From Stichopus chloronotus (lineage: Eukaryota > Echinodermata > Holothuroidea > Aspidochirotida > Stichopodidae), in contig CM037836.1 of NCBI GenBank assembly GCA_021234535.1, positions 23,240,769-23,304,768 of the forward strand: a stretch of 64,000 nucleotides of DNA. The letters are read 5' to 3'. The stretch's first letter is position 1; every line of letters begins with the position of its first letter. The notes beneath the pieces were generated by a model. That model was not told where the DNA came from and made no database searches. It was given only the letters and a program-made list of their open reading frames with translations. Positions 53,231-64,000 of the stretch are shown in pieces. Both the position numbers and the translations under genes were made by a program.

Positions 53231-56200
53231 GGTTGTTGGGTGTATAACTAAGCACAAGTCGCACAGCTGATTACCTGCTTCTATAACAACTGTTAAAATG
53301 GAAAGCTAAGCCTGCTATGCAAACGTTGCGTAATTTTCAAGAAGGCTTATGATAACAGCATTGCCTTCATATGTCAGTGATGTGATGTTAAGAGGCTTGA
53401 GTCAGTCAATATTTACAGAGTTTGTTCTGTAAACCTGATTGCGTAAAGGGCACACTGAGTTGTTTCGAGCCATATCTTTTGCATGTCTACCATCCCTACT
53501 TGACATACACGGGTATTTGTCAAGTTGGCACATAACAGGTCTTCCTTCTGTCCTTCGCCACGATTTTATTCCCTCTTTTTTCACAGGCACCTTTCAGAGG
53601 TGCAGAATATGTTGCATGCCATATATAAGACACACCAAACTACAGACTTGCTACAAAAAGCTACGATCAGTTTCTGCCTGTTAACAATGATCGACTATCT
53701 GGTACAGCCTTCAGTATGCTTAAAAAGTCGCACAGGGCTTTTCTTGCAGCCAGAAGATGGTAAAGTAGCTGTATCTGTGAAGAAAGAAAAACAACGGTTA
53801 TTTGCAGCGTGTCGACGACATACCTCTAACAAATTATGTATTGTCAACTGAGCACTTAGCCATGATATACATTTTGTTTGTTTGTTCAGTTTATTTCCAT
53901 ATCAACAATGCAAAACATGAGGTTACAAAATCAACATAAAAAGTCAAAATTAAAAGAAACAATTAAGGATGATCATACAAAACAGAAATACGAAAAAGAC
54001 AAGAGCCCAATGGGCACTGTGGTTCCTTGCAAAGAAATTAGGGCACGAGAAAAGTTGGGTCCTCAAAACTGGGGACCCAAAAATTGGGACTATCAAGAAT
54101 GGGGCCCAAAAATGGAGTCCACATGAGGTCCAAAAGTGTAGGTACAGTGTCCCCATTGATTTAAGAAATATACCACATGTTTAGATAATGAATTAAAAAA
54201 ATTGGGGCCCAAAAATTGAGCTCAAACTGGGTCCCAAACATTTTGGGCCCATGCATAACCATTAAATTAACAAACGACTAAACATGTTGAAATATAATGA
54301 ATTCAACAGTTTCCCATTTTTTCAAATTTAAGGATAATGTAAATTCAATTGATACACACAATGACTACACTGGCTACCAGACTGTAGTTGTGTACCAACT
54401 ACAAAACTAACAACTCACTATATGTTTCGACACAGTGACTGAAACTGTTCTCCAGCCCATTTCAATATATAAAGATAACGCAAATTCAACCATTACATAC
54501 ATCAGCTGATGGTCTTCTAAGCTACCATAGCACTAAAACAGCAACAATTTTCCAATGACCAAGAAATAAAACTGCAAAATTTCACAGGGATGCAAATCTG
54601 TCAATAACAGACAACCATATCAAGTTTAAAACACATCTGACCCACAATTATGGAAATGTGGCAGTTTTAAGATTTCTATGTTTGACCCCATAACCCCATT
54701 AAGATGCAAGATATGGACACCATAAACAATAGGGCACTAAAACCCACTGTGACAGATCAGTACACCAACCTAAGAGAACCTATAAAGAAAATGCTATTTC
54801 AAACATGACCCACATTAACTGATGGTCCTCCTAGGCTACCATAGCCTTAAAACAGAGCCAAAATTTCCCAATGACCAAAATCCCATTGAATAACCAAGGA
54901 GGTTCTACAACCTCCTTGTTTACAGTATACACTGAAGCCAATGAGCTTTTCCACTAATTTGTATGGTAGCTAATAATAACAACAATATTGGTGTTAAGGC
55001 TATTACTATTGTTTTAGAGTGAAAAATTAACCCTTCTCCTCAATTAATGAGCATTAAATTTCACAAGGTCATGAACCTGTCAATAACAGACAGCTTTATC
55101 AAGTTTAAAACCAATCTGACCTACGGTTATGGAAATATGGCAATTTTAAGATTTTGATGTTTGACCCCATAACCTCATTAATATGCGAAATATGGACACC
55201 AATAACAGGGCACTTCTACGCAGTAGGACGGACCTGTACACCAAGTAGAAGTTTTATCCAACTTGTCCATATTGAGTTAGAGCGTACCCAAGGTTGTCAC
55301 AGACATACAGACACACACACACAGGCCACACAGCTTTGTTTTCCATTCATTCCAGAACGCACAAATGCATTGTGGTTTCGATGACATCATTATGAATCTG
55401 GCATATTGCAACGGGCAAAGAAGTGTAGTATGCTCGGTTTTGGTAATAACAGCAATTTATTATGTAACCAATTGAGATGAAACAGTATACACACAGACAT
55501 TTATTGACTTAAGATGATGACTGATAAGCATTATGATTCAACATGCGAACCTTCAAGTTCATGCAAAGTAAGAGACATGTTCAAACGTTCAATCTTGAGA
55601 TTCCATTTGCACAGGATTTACACAAATTGACCCTTGTTGAACATGGACAATTTAATGACCTCCACAAAAATTAACGTCCTCGGCTTATGATTTGATACAC
55701 CACACCTACATAATAAATATGAGATCAGTGAAAGCTTCAATTCTAGAGATAGAATAGTGTTAAAAAAGTTTTCACAATTTGACCCCTGTTCACCCCAAAT
55801 TACCATTGATCATGAAAACAACAGGATTTCAACAGGATTTCAACAGGACATCTGTGCAAGTTTGAACTATTGAGATATTGTGTTCACAAGGTTTTCACAA
55901 TATTAATTTGACCACTGTTGATCCCAAATGACATTGGACCTTCAAAACGAACTACAGGGTTCTTGTATTTTATGTCGTACACTTACATACTGAATGTGAG
56001 ACCTGTCCAAGCTTCCATTATTGAAATATTGTTTTTACAAAGTGGTCCCTATTGACCCCAAATGTTGTGTTTACATGATTTTCAAAATTTGACCTGCATT
56101 GACCCCAAATGACCCTTCAACTCCACCACCAATGACAGGGGTTTCACACATAAAACTGGTTCACTTACCGGCCAAATATGACATCTGCCCAAGTGTCCCT

Positions 56201-57179
56201 TCTTGAGATACCATTTTACAAGGTTTCTTCATTTTACCCCCTGCCAACCCCAAATGACCTCTGACCTCCACCAAGAACAATAGGCTTCTTGCACTCAGAT
56301 TGGTTCACCAACGTACCAAATATACGATCTATCCAAGGTTTCTTTCTTCAGATATCGAATTTACATGGTAAGCACCACAAACACACACACGAACATATGC
56401 CCACGTGATTACAAAGACTATGATTATCATGGAAACTAAAAGTAGGCTGAGGAATAAAATACAACATGTACCCATGTCATACAGTCTATTCATTTTCTTA
56501 TGTAGTCCCACATTCTGTCACGAACTGCATCAGACAATTTTCATGTTGAGGTTTGGTTCAATATGAACAGACTTCACAATTACTACTGTATGTTTACATA
56601 GGTGTACTTTACGACATCGAGCAAAACAGGTCTATGTTTGTGGAGGTCAATGGTCAATTGAGGTCAACAGGTGTGAAATTACAAACGCCTTGTAAACACA
56701 CTGCAGGTTTCCACAATCAAATCTTGAACTGATTTACAATAAATTAGGCCTTGAATGACAGTTATTTTACCGCGTTAAGAAACCAAACAAGGGCAGAGGA
56801 AGCCTATGACTAATGCATTACAATTATGGGTATCAATCCATGGTCAGGGATGCCAGGGACTATTTACTTTGGAATTAAGAACATGATAGTAACTGTAGCC
56901 AGGAATACTCAACAAAGACGGGGGGAGGGATGAAATGGTTCCGGGATTCGACTGCACGAAATGGCACATCGAAGGACCATTGTTCATGTTCATGTTGAGG
57001 TTTGGTTCAATATGAACAGACTTCAAATTTCAAAATTAATATGCTTACATAGGTGTACTTTACTATACCGACCAAAACAAGAGATATGCTTGTGGAGACC
57101 AATGGTCAACAAAGCAGATTTCAATTAATGAGGGAGCATTCAAGTCGTAGGACTTTTGGCACATGCTGCCATATGTCTA
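53231..57179. other. Intergenic repeat-rich region between genes E and F, left part
   Basis: No supported gene. Contents include a GGGGCCCAAAAATTG-type cluster (54030-54250). A diverged direct repeat has partners at about 54590-54770 and 55070-55240 (CTGTCAATAACAGACA and TTTGACCCCATAACC in both). Degenerate units around TTGACCCCAAATGACC, about 140 bp apart, occupy 55620-56260. A direct repeat at 56541-56660 and 56990-57110 shares GAGGTTTGGTTCAATATGAA. Confidence 0.6.
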
Positions 57180-57330
57180 TGGCGGACATATCAGGACTTT
57201 CTGCAAGGGAGCTCTAACCTGAGGGCCATGCCCTCGCCGCGGGCAGGACTATCTAAGCGGAGCACCGCCATCGGTTGACTGAGCATACAAGAAAATGTTT
57301 TACTTGGCAACCCCACCCCCAACATGTAAG
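57180..57330. repeat. Dispersed GCGCTCCGCT repeat, inverted copy
   Basis: CTATCTAAGCGGAGCACCGC followed by CAAGAAAATGTTTTACTTGG is the reverse complement of the phrases in the copy at 41465-41580. Confidence 0.5.
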
Positions 57331-57753
57331 TACGGTAAACAGCACATCCCAGGTGTCCTTGAATTGTTGCATGTACCCAGCCTTGAAATAGGGATAGTAC
57401 AGTATATCTAAAATTTCTTAATTAGGATGAAATCATTTGGCGAAAAAAATTGTAGTAATTTGAAGCAAGTAAGCCAAAAAAACCTTACAGTCGCTTCTAT
57501 ATCAACCCACTAAACCAGAGTGCCATCATGGCTTGACTGAAATATTGGAAAAAGCCCCTGATAACTGGAAACGCCATTTTTGAGCCAATTTAGTTTTATG
57601 TTTACGCCTTATCCTAGCCCCCTACAAATAAATGCAACTTTTAAGTTTGTTCCTATTTTGGATCAAAATATGATTGAAAGCATGTGTCCCCTCTAAACTA
57701 CAATCCCTCTGGGTGGTGCCATTACAAAAGATTTTAAATGGGGGAGAACTTAA

Positions 57754-58099
57754 AGGGAAATAGGGCGTTTAGAATACACCAACATGACATACAAAAGAAA
57801 ATAGCTGTAATCATTGCTGAACCATTCAGTCTCAACAATAAACATCTACCATAGCTTTATTTCCTCAAAACATTATGCATGTGATGAGTAATGGGAGATG
57901 CATCATTTGAATTTTGGAAAGTTTGGGTGAACAAATTAGTGTTGAGCAACAAATAACTGAATTTCTATATGTGAGAAGCTTATTTCTTGAAAAGAAGGCT
58001 ACTGTCCTTCCTTAATTTGAATAATCTATCATTCTACATCCACAAACATTGACACCAAAAATCTGGATGTTTTCTATAAAACAAACATCCCATTTCCCT
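57754..58099. mobile_element. TTAA-target MITE, copy 1 (346 bp)
   Basis: It is flanked by TTAA on both sides (57750-57753 and 58100-58103). Its ends are inverted: AGGGAAATAGGG on the left, CCCATTTCCCT on the right. It is homologous in inverted orientation to 60167-60516. A TTAA duplication points to piggyBac or Kolobok superfamilies. It is non-coding. Confidence 0.88.
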
Positions 58100-59076
58100 T
58101 TAATTGCTTGATCATGGAAAATAATACCTTCTACGGAAAGTAGCATTGATTGGCAAACAAGAAAATTTTTGACAAACATACTTGCCAGATCAAAGAAAAT
58201 AACTCTTCAAAGGACCATTTTCAACAAGACAGATTTTATTAAAATGATTTTAAGGAGGGGGTAAGATGGGGTAGTGATTCCTGTACCTGCATTTTTTTTT
58301 TTCTAAATTACAATATACTGCAGTACACAGGGCTACCAAATAAAGCCATTAATGACAACGTACGACATTTTCCAATACCCAATACCCCATTGGTGTGCAC
58401 AATATCCAGTACCCCATTGCCGTGCACAGTTCACCAATTTTCACACTTTCTAGTGAATAACAAAGACTAACAAAGCTCGTCTTACTTACAATGACCTAAG
58501 CTCATCATTCCAACTGTTAATAGGCTAGAGCTACTGTAGGCCAGTGTCAGACTTATAATTATACTCCTAATTTGAACTGTCGCTGTACTAGTACTAACGT
58601 TAGATCTAGCTGCAAGACGTTCGTGCTATGGCTTATAATTTAGCTTTGACATTAAGCCAATTACGCAACACAGTGTACATGAACCAGAGCCGAATGAAAA
58701 GTAGCCATCAAAAGAAATTCAATTTAATTCAAGGTTGATGAAAATAAGCAACTGATTGATATATCATATATGCTCTCGACTGTCACTCAGTTCCTTAACC
58801 TTACTGCCAGCCTCACAGTCACAGCTACAGTACCAAACCTGCCTAAAAGTACGTTACTCGTTAGGCCTGGGCCTTACTTTTATTTGGCCGGGGCATAATG
58901 AATGAAGCTACCATAGGCCGCACTAACTTACTTACTTACCTTAGACCAATCCAAACCAAAGTAATCTACGACCTGTTCAGATGACAACTGGGCACGTACA
59001 TTCCGCTGTCAGTCTGTGACATGCAACTGTCGAGAAAGCGTAGTTCGTCACGGTGTATACTGTAATATACTACAAC

Positions 59077-59616
59077 ATGTCCACATCCACGTATTCTTCC
59101 AGTGACGACCCCAGCAACCAAAACCAGGGTAGCTGCACAGAGAATGATATAGTAAGTTACTGTATCATTTTATCACATCATATGTGGGTAGCTGTTACAC
59201 CGGCAGATGCATGGACAAACTGTGTATGGGACAGTGTTTCCACAAATCCATCAACGATTATCCAATTAACGAATTGACGGTGGGTGCGCTGCGCCTAAAG
59301 GGTAACGCCTAATGAAAAAGGTTATTTCCTAAGGCGTTTTCTTAAATCATTACAATTTCCAGTAATTTACTGTGGAATCTGTTGCGCGAATTCCCATGGG
59401 TGTGTGTGTAACAAGGTAGCATACCACAATTACTAATGTGCATTCGCGAAATTAGGTCTTCTTTACAACTCAGTGCTCATGACATGGCTACAACCATAGA
59501 AATAGATGCCTACATGCACGACGTCGTCCTATTTTAATTTTCGCTCATGTTTTCAGTTAACATCACTATTTCTTTACAACCTGGATCTTGAAGCGAAGCA
59601 ATTAAAAAATAGATGA
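59077..59616 (+). CDS. Candidate two-exon small gene, 44 aa, function unknown
   Basis: Exon 1, 59077-59151, begins ATG (MSTSTYSSSDDPSNQNQ..) and ends in a strong donor, ATA|GTAAGTTAC. A candidate exon 2, 59557-59616, follows a pyrimidine-rich acceptor, ATGTTTTCAG|TTA, in phase 0. It encodes LTSLFLYNLDLEAKQLKNR and a stop. The product is Ser-rich and then helical, with no recognisable domain. It may be the first exon of a longer gene with other downstream exons, or chance. Confidence 0.28.
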
Positions 59617-59752
59617 TGTGAACACTTGGGCGATTAAAGACGGTGGGCCTATAAGGTTGGGAGTGATGTATCTTTTTTTCGGATCCTGAACGGTTGATTT
59701 TTTTTTGTAAAAGCGTATATAGCCTAAACTTTCTATTCGTCTAAACAAATTC

Positions 59753-60683
59753 GTGCCAGGAAAATTCTGGATTCAGAATTGGCTATGTAATAGGAAACAG
59801 AGGGTGGTTTTAAATAGTTGTGCTTCTTCTTGGCAGGAGGTTTCTAGTGGAGTCCCCCAGGGGTCTGTGTTGGGTCCTCTCCTGTTTACTGCTTTCATTA
59901 ATGACATTGATGCTGATATTGGGTGTAGAGTCAAGAAGTTTGCTGATGACACCAAACTGTATTCTGAGGTCTCCTCAAGGTGAATCAAACATTTTTCAGA
60001 AGGATTTAGACAGGGTTTTCACTTGGTCTCGGGAGTGGCAAATGCTGTTCAAAATTGATAAATGCAAGGTGATGCATATTGGCAATAATAATCCTACTAG
60101 GTATTCGTACACTTTAAATGGACAGTTTGCAAATAGTAAAACTACTGCTAGAGGTCATTGTCTTAAAGGGAAATAAGGCGTTTCTTTCACAGATACTAAC
60201 CATATTTTTAAAACCAATGTTTGTGGACAAAGAATGATAGATTATTCAAATACTAGGAAGTACAGTAGCTTTCTTTAAAAAACAAATAAGTTTCCCAGAG
60301 ATAGAAATTTAGTTTCTTGTTGCTCACTAAAGTAATTTTGTTCACCCAAACTTTTCAAAATTCAAATGATGCATCTTTCGTTATTCATCACATGCATATT
60401 TTTTGAGGAAAATAAGCTTTTGTAGATGTTTGTCGATGAGACTGAATAGTTTAACAATGTTTAAAGCTGTTTTCTTTGTATGCCATGTTGGTATATTCTA
60501 AACCCCCTATTTCCCTTTAAACTCAAGAAGGTTCAAAGAAGGATCAATATTCGTAGTTACTTCTTTGCTCAGAGGGTAGTGAATGAGTGGAATGGGTTGC
60601 CTGAGGATGTAATGATGGCAAGAAGTGTAAATGGTTTTAAGAAAGCATTGGACAAGTACTTTAGGCTTTGTGACCGGGTTTAA
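59753..60683 (+). mobile_element. LINE reverse-transcriptase remnant, interrupted by a MITE
   Basis: Plus-strand frames encode the RT blocks SSGVPQGSVLGPLLF, FINDID and FADDTKLY (59753-59983). After a frameshift comes FQKDLDRVFTWSREWQMLFK (59990-60170). Beyond the MITE is the C-terminal block INIRSYFFAQRVVNEWNGLP..FKKALDKYFRLC (to 60683). This is typical of CR1/L2-like non-LTR elements. Part of the RT is missing between the second and third blocks. Confidence 0.9.
60167..60516. mobile_element. TTAA-target MITE, copy 2 (350 bp), nested in the LINE
   Basis: Flanked by TTAA at 60163-60166 and 60517-60520. Ends are AGGGAAATAAGG and CCTATTTCCCT. The body is the reverse complement of the copy at 57754-58099 (shared phrases such as GATGCATCATTTGAATTTT). 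Removing it with one TTAA rejoins the LINE frame without a shift. Confidence 0.9.
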
Positions 60684-61861
60684 TTTTTGTACTTTTTTTC
60701 AGGGTCCTAGATGTGGACTTAGTTGTCCCTCTTTTCTCCTAACTAAACGTTTTATTGAAACGTGAACAAGATTTTAACCAATCAGTATCCCTGATGTCGA
60801 TGAGGGTTACCTAAGGGGTTAGGTTCGTGCGAATAGAAAAAGCTATCGAATAACAGATGAAGATACCCACCCCCCAACTAAAAAAAACTTTCTACGAGGC
60901 CACGGAGACTGGAAAGTGTTATTTCTTCAATACGACAGTCATTTCTAATATTTCATATATATATATATATATATATTTATATATTCACATCAGTGATTAA
61001 GTCGGATGCCTCTCTTTGTACGCAAAATAGCAACTTTCTCCTCTTCACCAGCAACCAGTTTTAGACCCGGTACAACAACCATAAAAATCCTTTACCAACG
61101 AAACTTATGAGAAAGAATCCGAACTGTCTAATTACATATAGGCCCTTAGACGCAGTAACTCAGAGTTTGATGTAAAATGGAGTAAAAAAGTGTACCCACC
61201 CGAAGTATTTTTAAGGGGGAATATATAAAGGAATATTACACAGAGAAGTAGAAGCATCTCCCTTATTTTACCTACATGTTTATGTCGGGGTATACTCGAT
61301 GTTCCCAGGATTCATTGGTCTCAGGCATCATTGAACCTCGGGAACATCGAACCCTGGGAACATTTAACCTCATTAACATTGATATAGCCTCTTTATTCCT
61401 TGTGGATTTTACGTGTAGTGGATTTGTAATTACTCTCACTAGGAGAACCAACGTTAACACCTTGAACAAAAAAAAAAAAAAAAAACAGAGGATAATATAC
61501 CACTACGACAGTGACACAGGAATGTTAGGACTTTATTTCATATTGAGCTTTAAGTTTTATCCCCACTTCCCCCTCCAACCGTCCCCAAAGACATGCGCAC
61601 CACCCACCCTTACACGCACGCACATGCACAAACTCAGGGGGACTTCCCGTTTATCTTTCAACTATGAGGAAATTCAACAAGCCGTTCAAAGGGAAAATTG
61701 GCACAGTACATGAGAACTGAGCCGAAAAACAGCTGGACATGCAATTCAGTGGCTTGGATGATCGATCTCATTTGCCATGCTAACGACATTTTTTTTTTCT
61801 TTTGGTAGAAGCTTTCATATTCCAGTTATGATCTGTTTCTCAGTTTACATCGTTCTCGGCT
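60684..61861. other. Intergenic region between the LINE remnant and gene F
   Basis: AT-rich, with a (TA)n tract at about 60955-60977 and a poly-A run at about 61468-61486. No gene is supported. Confidence 0.5.
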
Positions 61862-63093
61862 TCACTCACTTTTGGCTTTACTTACAGAAGATCTGCTACA
61901 CATACAACGATAGCACGTTCTTAATATCACGACATGAACGTAGATTAGAAGTAACGACAGAAAACTCAGGAAGAGGGCGACATCGATCATGTAAAGTTCA
62001 ATGATGCCCATGTCAGCTGATCTTGGCCTCAGGTGGTCTCCTCCGAATTTCATCACGTGTTCAATCCAGTAGACTGCCCTTTCCAGAGGTTTCGACGGTG
62101 CGTCGTGGTGTATATTGGAGAAATGTCTGACACGGTCCACGTATCTGCCGAACGATCGTTACAAAGGAAAAGAGACGATATATAAGATGTAAGAAGCTTT
62201 ATTGCCCATGAAAGGAACTGGCATTCATTTCATCTCAGAATTTCAGAAGAATTTCAGAATTTCAGAAGTATGATAAGGGCGTACTCACTAGATTCTCAAA
62301 TGCTGTATCAACTAGCACTATAGGGTTTTAACCAAAACAAGTAAAAACATGAACAGTGCTCAATTGCTTATTCTGATCAATCTTGCTGTATCACGTTTAG
62401 GTGGTTGTATAGACCTAGCGTATAAGCAAGAAACAACAAAAAACAACTCACATTTTCGGGGCATTTTTTTATTTTGTTTGAACCCAACAATTCGCCACCA
62501 ACCCCCTTAAACTTCTTCCCTGAAATGATAACTACGATGTAATCTTAAGGGGCTCATTGAGTTGTGAGAAGGCTAATAATTAACATAATTAGTCAATTTT
62601 GACATCCAATAGTTTGGAACATTCTACCTTAACTTGTGCTGACGGTGTGCATAAGAATTAGTACTTATGTAAAAATTGTGTGGTCATAAATTGTCAAAAA
62701 CCAAACTGAATAGTTCATTCCTCACTCAGCAATGTTCCTTTGTACATGAAACATGAGGATCCTCTTAGTTTGACCATTTGTCATTAGTATGTGAAGCAAA
62801 CTTGACAGGTTTAGGAAAATTCAGTGAATTTCAGGAAATAACTCAACGTGCCGGTTTAAAAATAAAAAATTACCGTGGATTGTCTATCACTTCACGAATA
62901 GCTTCCAAGATACTGGCCTCTGAGAGGTTTAATTTATCTAGCATCAGTCCCATTCCTTTCTTCTGTACTCTAGCGGCGTGTGCAAACTGGTCTCCAAATA
63001 GGGGGATGATGACCATTGGTACACCGTGGTATATGGCCTCCATAACGCCGTGGCTGCCCCCATGATAGATCAGAAGACGAGTTTTGGGATGCC
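61862..63093 (-). CDS. UDP-glycosyltransferase gene F, last two exons (partial, runs off the right edge)
   Basis: Exon 4 at 62874-63093 (220 bases) and exon 5 at 61862-62144 (283 bases) have exactly the lengths and phases of genes A-E. Exon 4 encodes GHPKTRLLIYHGGSHGVMEA and PLFGDQFAHAARVQKKG, so the donor DQ motif is intact. Exon 5 encodes RHFSNIHHDAPSKPLERAVY.., a membrane helix and the KAKSE (KxKxx) tail. In the signature, His replaces the usual Asn (GGSHG against GGSNG in A-E). Exon 5 is clearly more diverged from A-E at the DNA level than they are from one another. Exons 1-3 should lie beyond 64000; none is visible in 63094-64000. Confidence 0.9.
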
Positions 63094-64000
63094 CTTGGGG
63101 AGACCAAAAATTAAAGTATCAAAAGTGAACAATGCATAACAGAAAGTACCGAACTTGTACTCTAACCTTTTTTCCTATCAGTGTACTATAGTAGGCATGA
63201 CAGTGGCAATATCTTGGAAGCTGCATGTTTTTTTTTTTAATTTTTTTTTTCTGGATTATAGCAAGAGTATATAACATAAACTTTGGGAACTCTGCTAATA
63301 AAACTGAAGATTGTTCGCATGAAACTAAAATTTTAGTTAGGCCTAATGATAAAAAATAGGTTGACGCTATTAAAACCGTTTATACTTGACAATGTTGTGG
63401 CCAGTGAAGTATTCGTATCGAGGCTTCTGCACGAGAAACAAAATTGCTTTATTAAATTAGCCCATGCAAAACATCTCCTTCAGTGGTTGAATCTCCATGT
63501 AATTATCATATTATAGCATAATTTATCTAATAATGATTTATATGGTTTATCTAATGGTTTATGGTTTATTTAATGGTTAATCTAATAATGATTTATATTC
63601 TGACAACACACACCGTACAGTCACTTAAATGTCTGCTGGACAGCCTAAACATAGATGAGTCACTTTTAAGATTGCCCTGTAGTGAAGGACGTGCTGCGAT
63701 GTTCAGTGGTAAACCGAGCACCATCGGGATCAGTTGTTTGAAGGTCTGCGTTAAACCCATGCAATTAAAAAGAAGATTGAATCTTGCTCGAACAATTAAA
63801 GACCTATACCGATTTGTCCCAGTTAGGGAACCAGAGAGATTAAGACCATAGTAATTCAAGAACCTGTAGCAACTTGTCCTCAGTTTTCCAACCTGTTCGC
63901 AAATTTTCATAAATTGGAAAGTGGGTTAAACTACCACTTACCCACAGACATAATTGACTGTTTTAAGTGAGCTGTTTCATCATACTTTGTTCCTTGTCTG
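63094..64000. other. Intron 3 of gene F (partial)
   Basis: No exon is visible. Open frames of about 100 codons occur on both strands at 63561-63910 but resemble nothing I know. Overlap on both strands suggests repeat or chance. Confidence 0.5.

Noticed and set aside
53878..54184. Overlapping ORFs around the GGGGCCCAAAAATTGG cluster
   Set aside because: Low-complexity internal repeats explain the open frames on both strands.
63561..63910. About 100-codon ORFs on both strands
   Set aside because: They overlap on opposite strands inside intron 3 of gene F, with no recognisable family; kept only as an unexplained stretch.

Overview
The window is eukaryotic and AT-rich. It has multi-exon genes with consensus splice sites, long introns, and abundant LINE, Penelope-like, hAT and MITE sequence, which suggests a marine invertebrate. 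An echinoderm-like deuterostome is my guess, but nothing in the window proves the taxon. Almost all recognisable coding sequence belongs to one family: UDP-glycosyltransferases (UGT, GT1 family, UDP-glucuronosyltransferase type), all on the minus strand.

Layout, left to right. 1-2820: end of an unknown plus-strand ORF, then repeats. 2821-10833: UGT gene A. 11518-11702: pseudo-exon 5 (psi1). 14189-22493: UGT gene B. 23218-23429 and 27077-27357: pseudo-exon 5 and broken exon 1 (psi2). 28158-35555: UGT gene C. 37903-43043: UGT gene D. 47530-53230: UGT gene E. 53231-61861: a repeat-rich intergenic region with one LINE remnant, two TTAA MITEs and one doubtful small plus-strand gene. 61862-63093: the last two exons of UGT gene F, which runs off the right edge.

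Each of A-E can be assembled into an intact 537-residue protein from five exons of identical length (888, 57, 166, 220 and 283 coding bases; intron phases 0, 0, 1, 2). Each protein shows a signal peptide, the catalytic His at residue 46 (SPSHYM or APSHYM), the C-terminal UDP-sugar-binding signature, one transmembrane segment and a KxKxx ER-retrieval tail. All therefore look like ER-lumenal type I membrane enzymes that would conjugate small lipophilic compounds with a UDP-sugar.

Genes A and B are a tandem duplication of about 11 kb (2821-13815 and 14189-25640). The duplicated unit carries a shared hAT insertion with its 8-bp target duplication, a shared LINE and a shared pseudo-exon, and each copy has since had its own deletions and expansions. 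The clearest evolutionary signal is mosaic exchange among paralogues in exons 4 and 5. The main functional oddities are an Asp-to-Glu change in the sugar-donor DQ motif of A and B only, and the absence of the canonical dyad Asp from all five full-length proteins. I found no CRISPR array, rRNA, tRNA or clearly new gene system.
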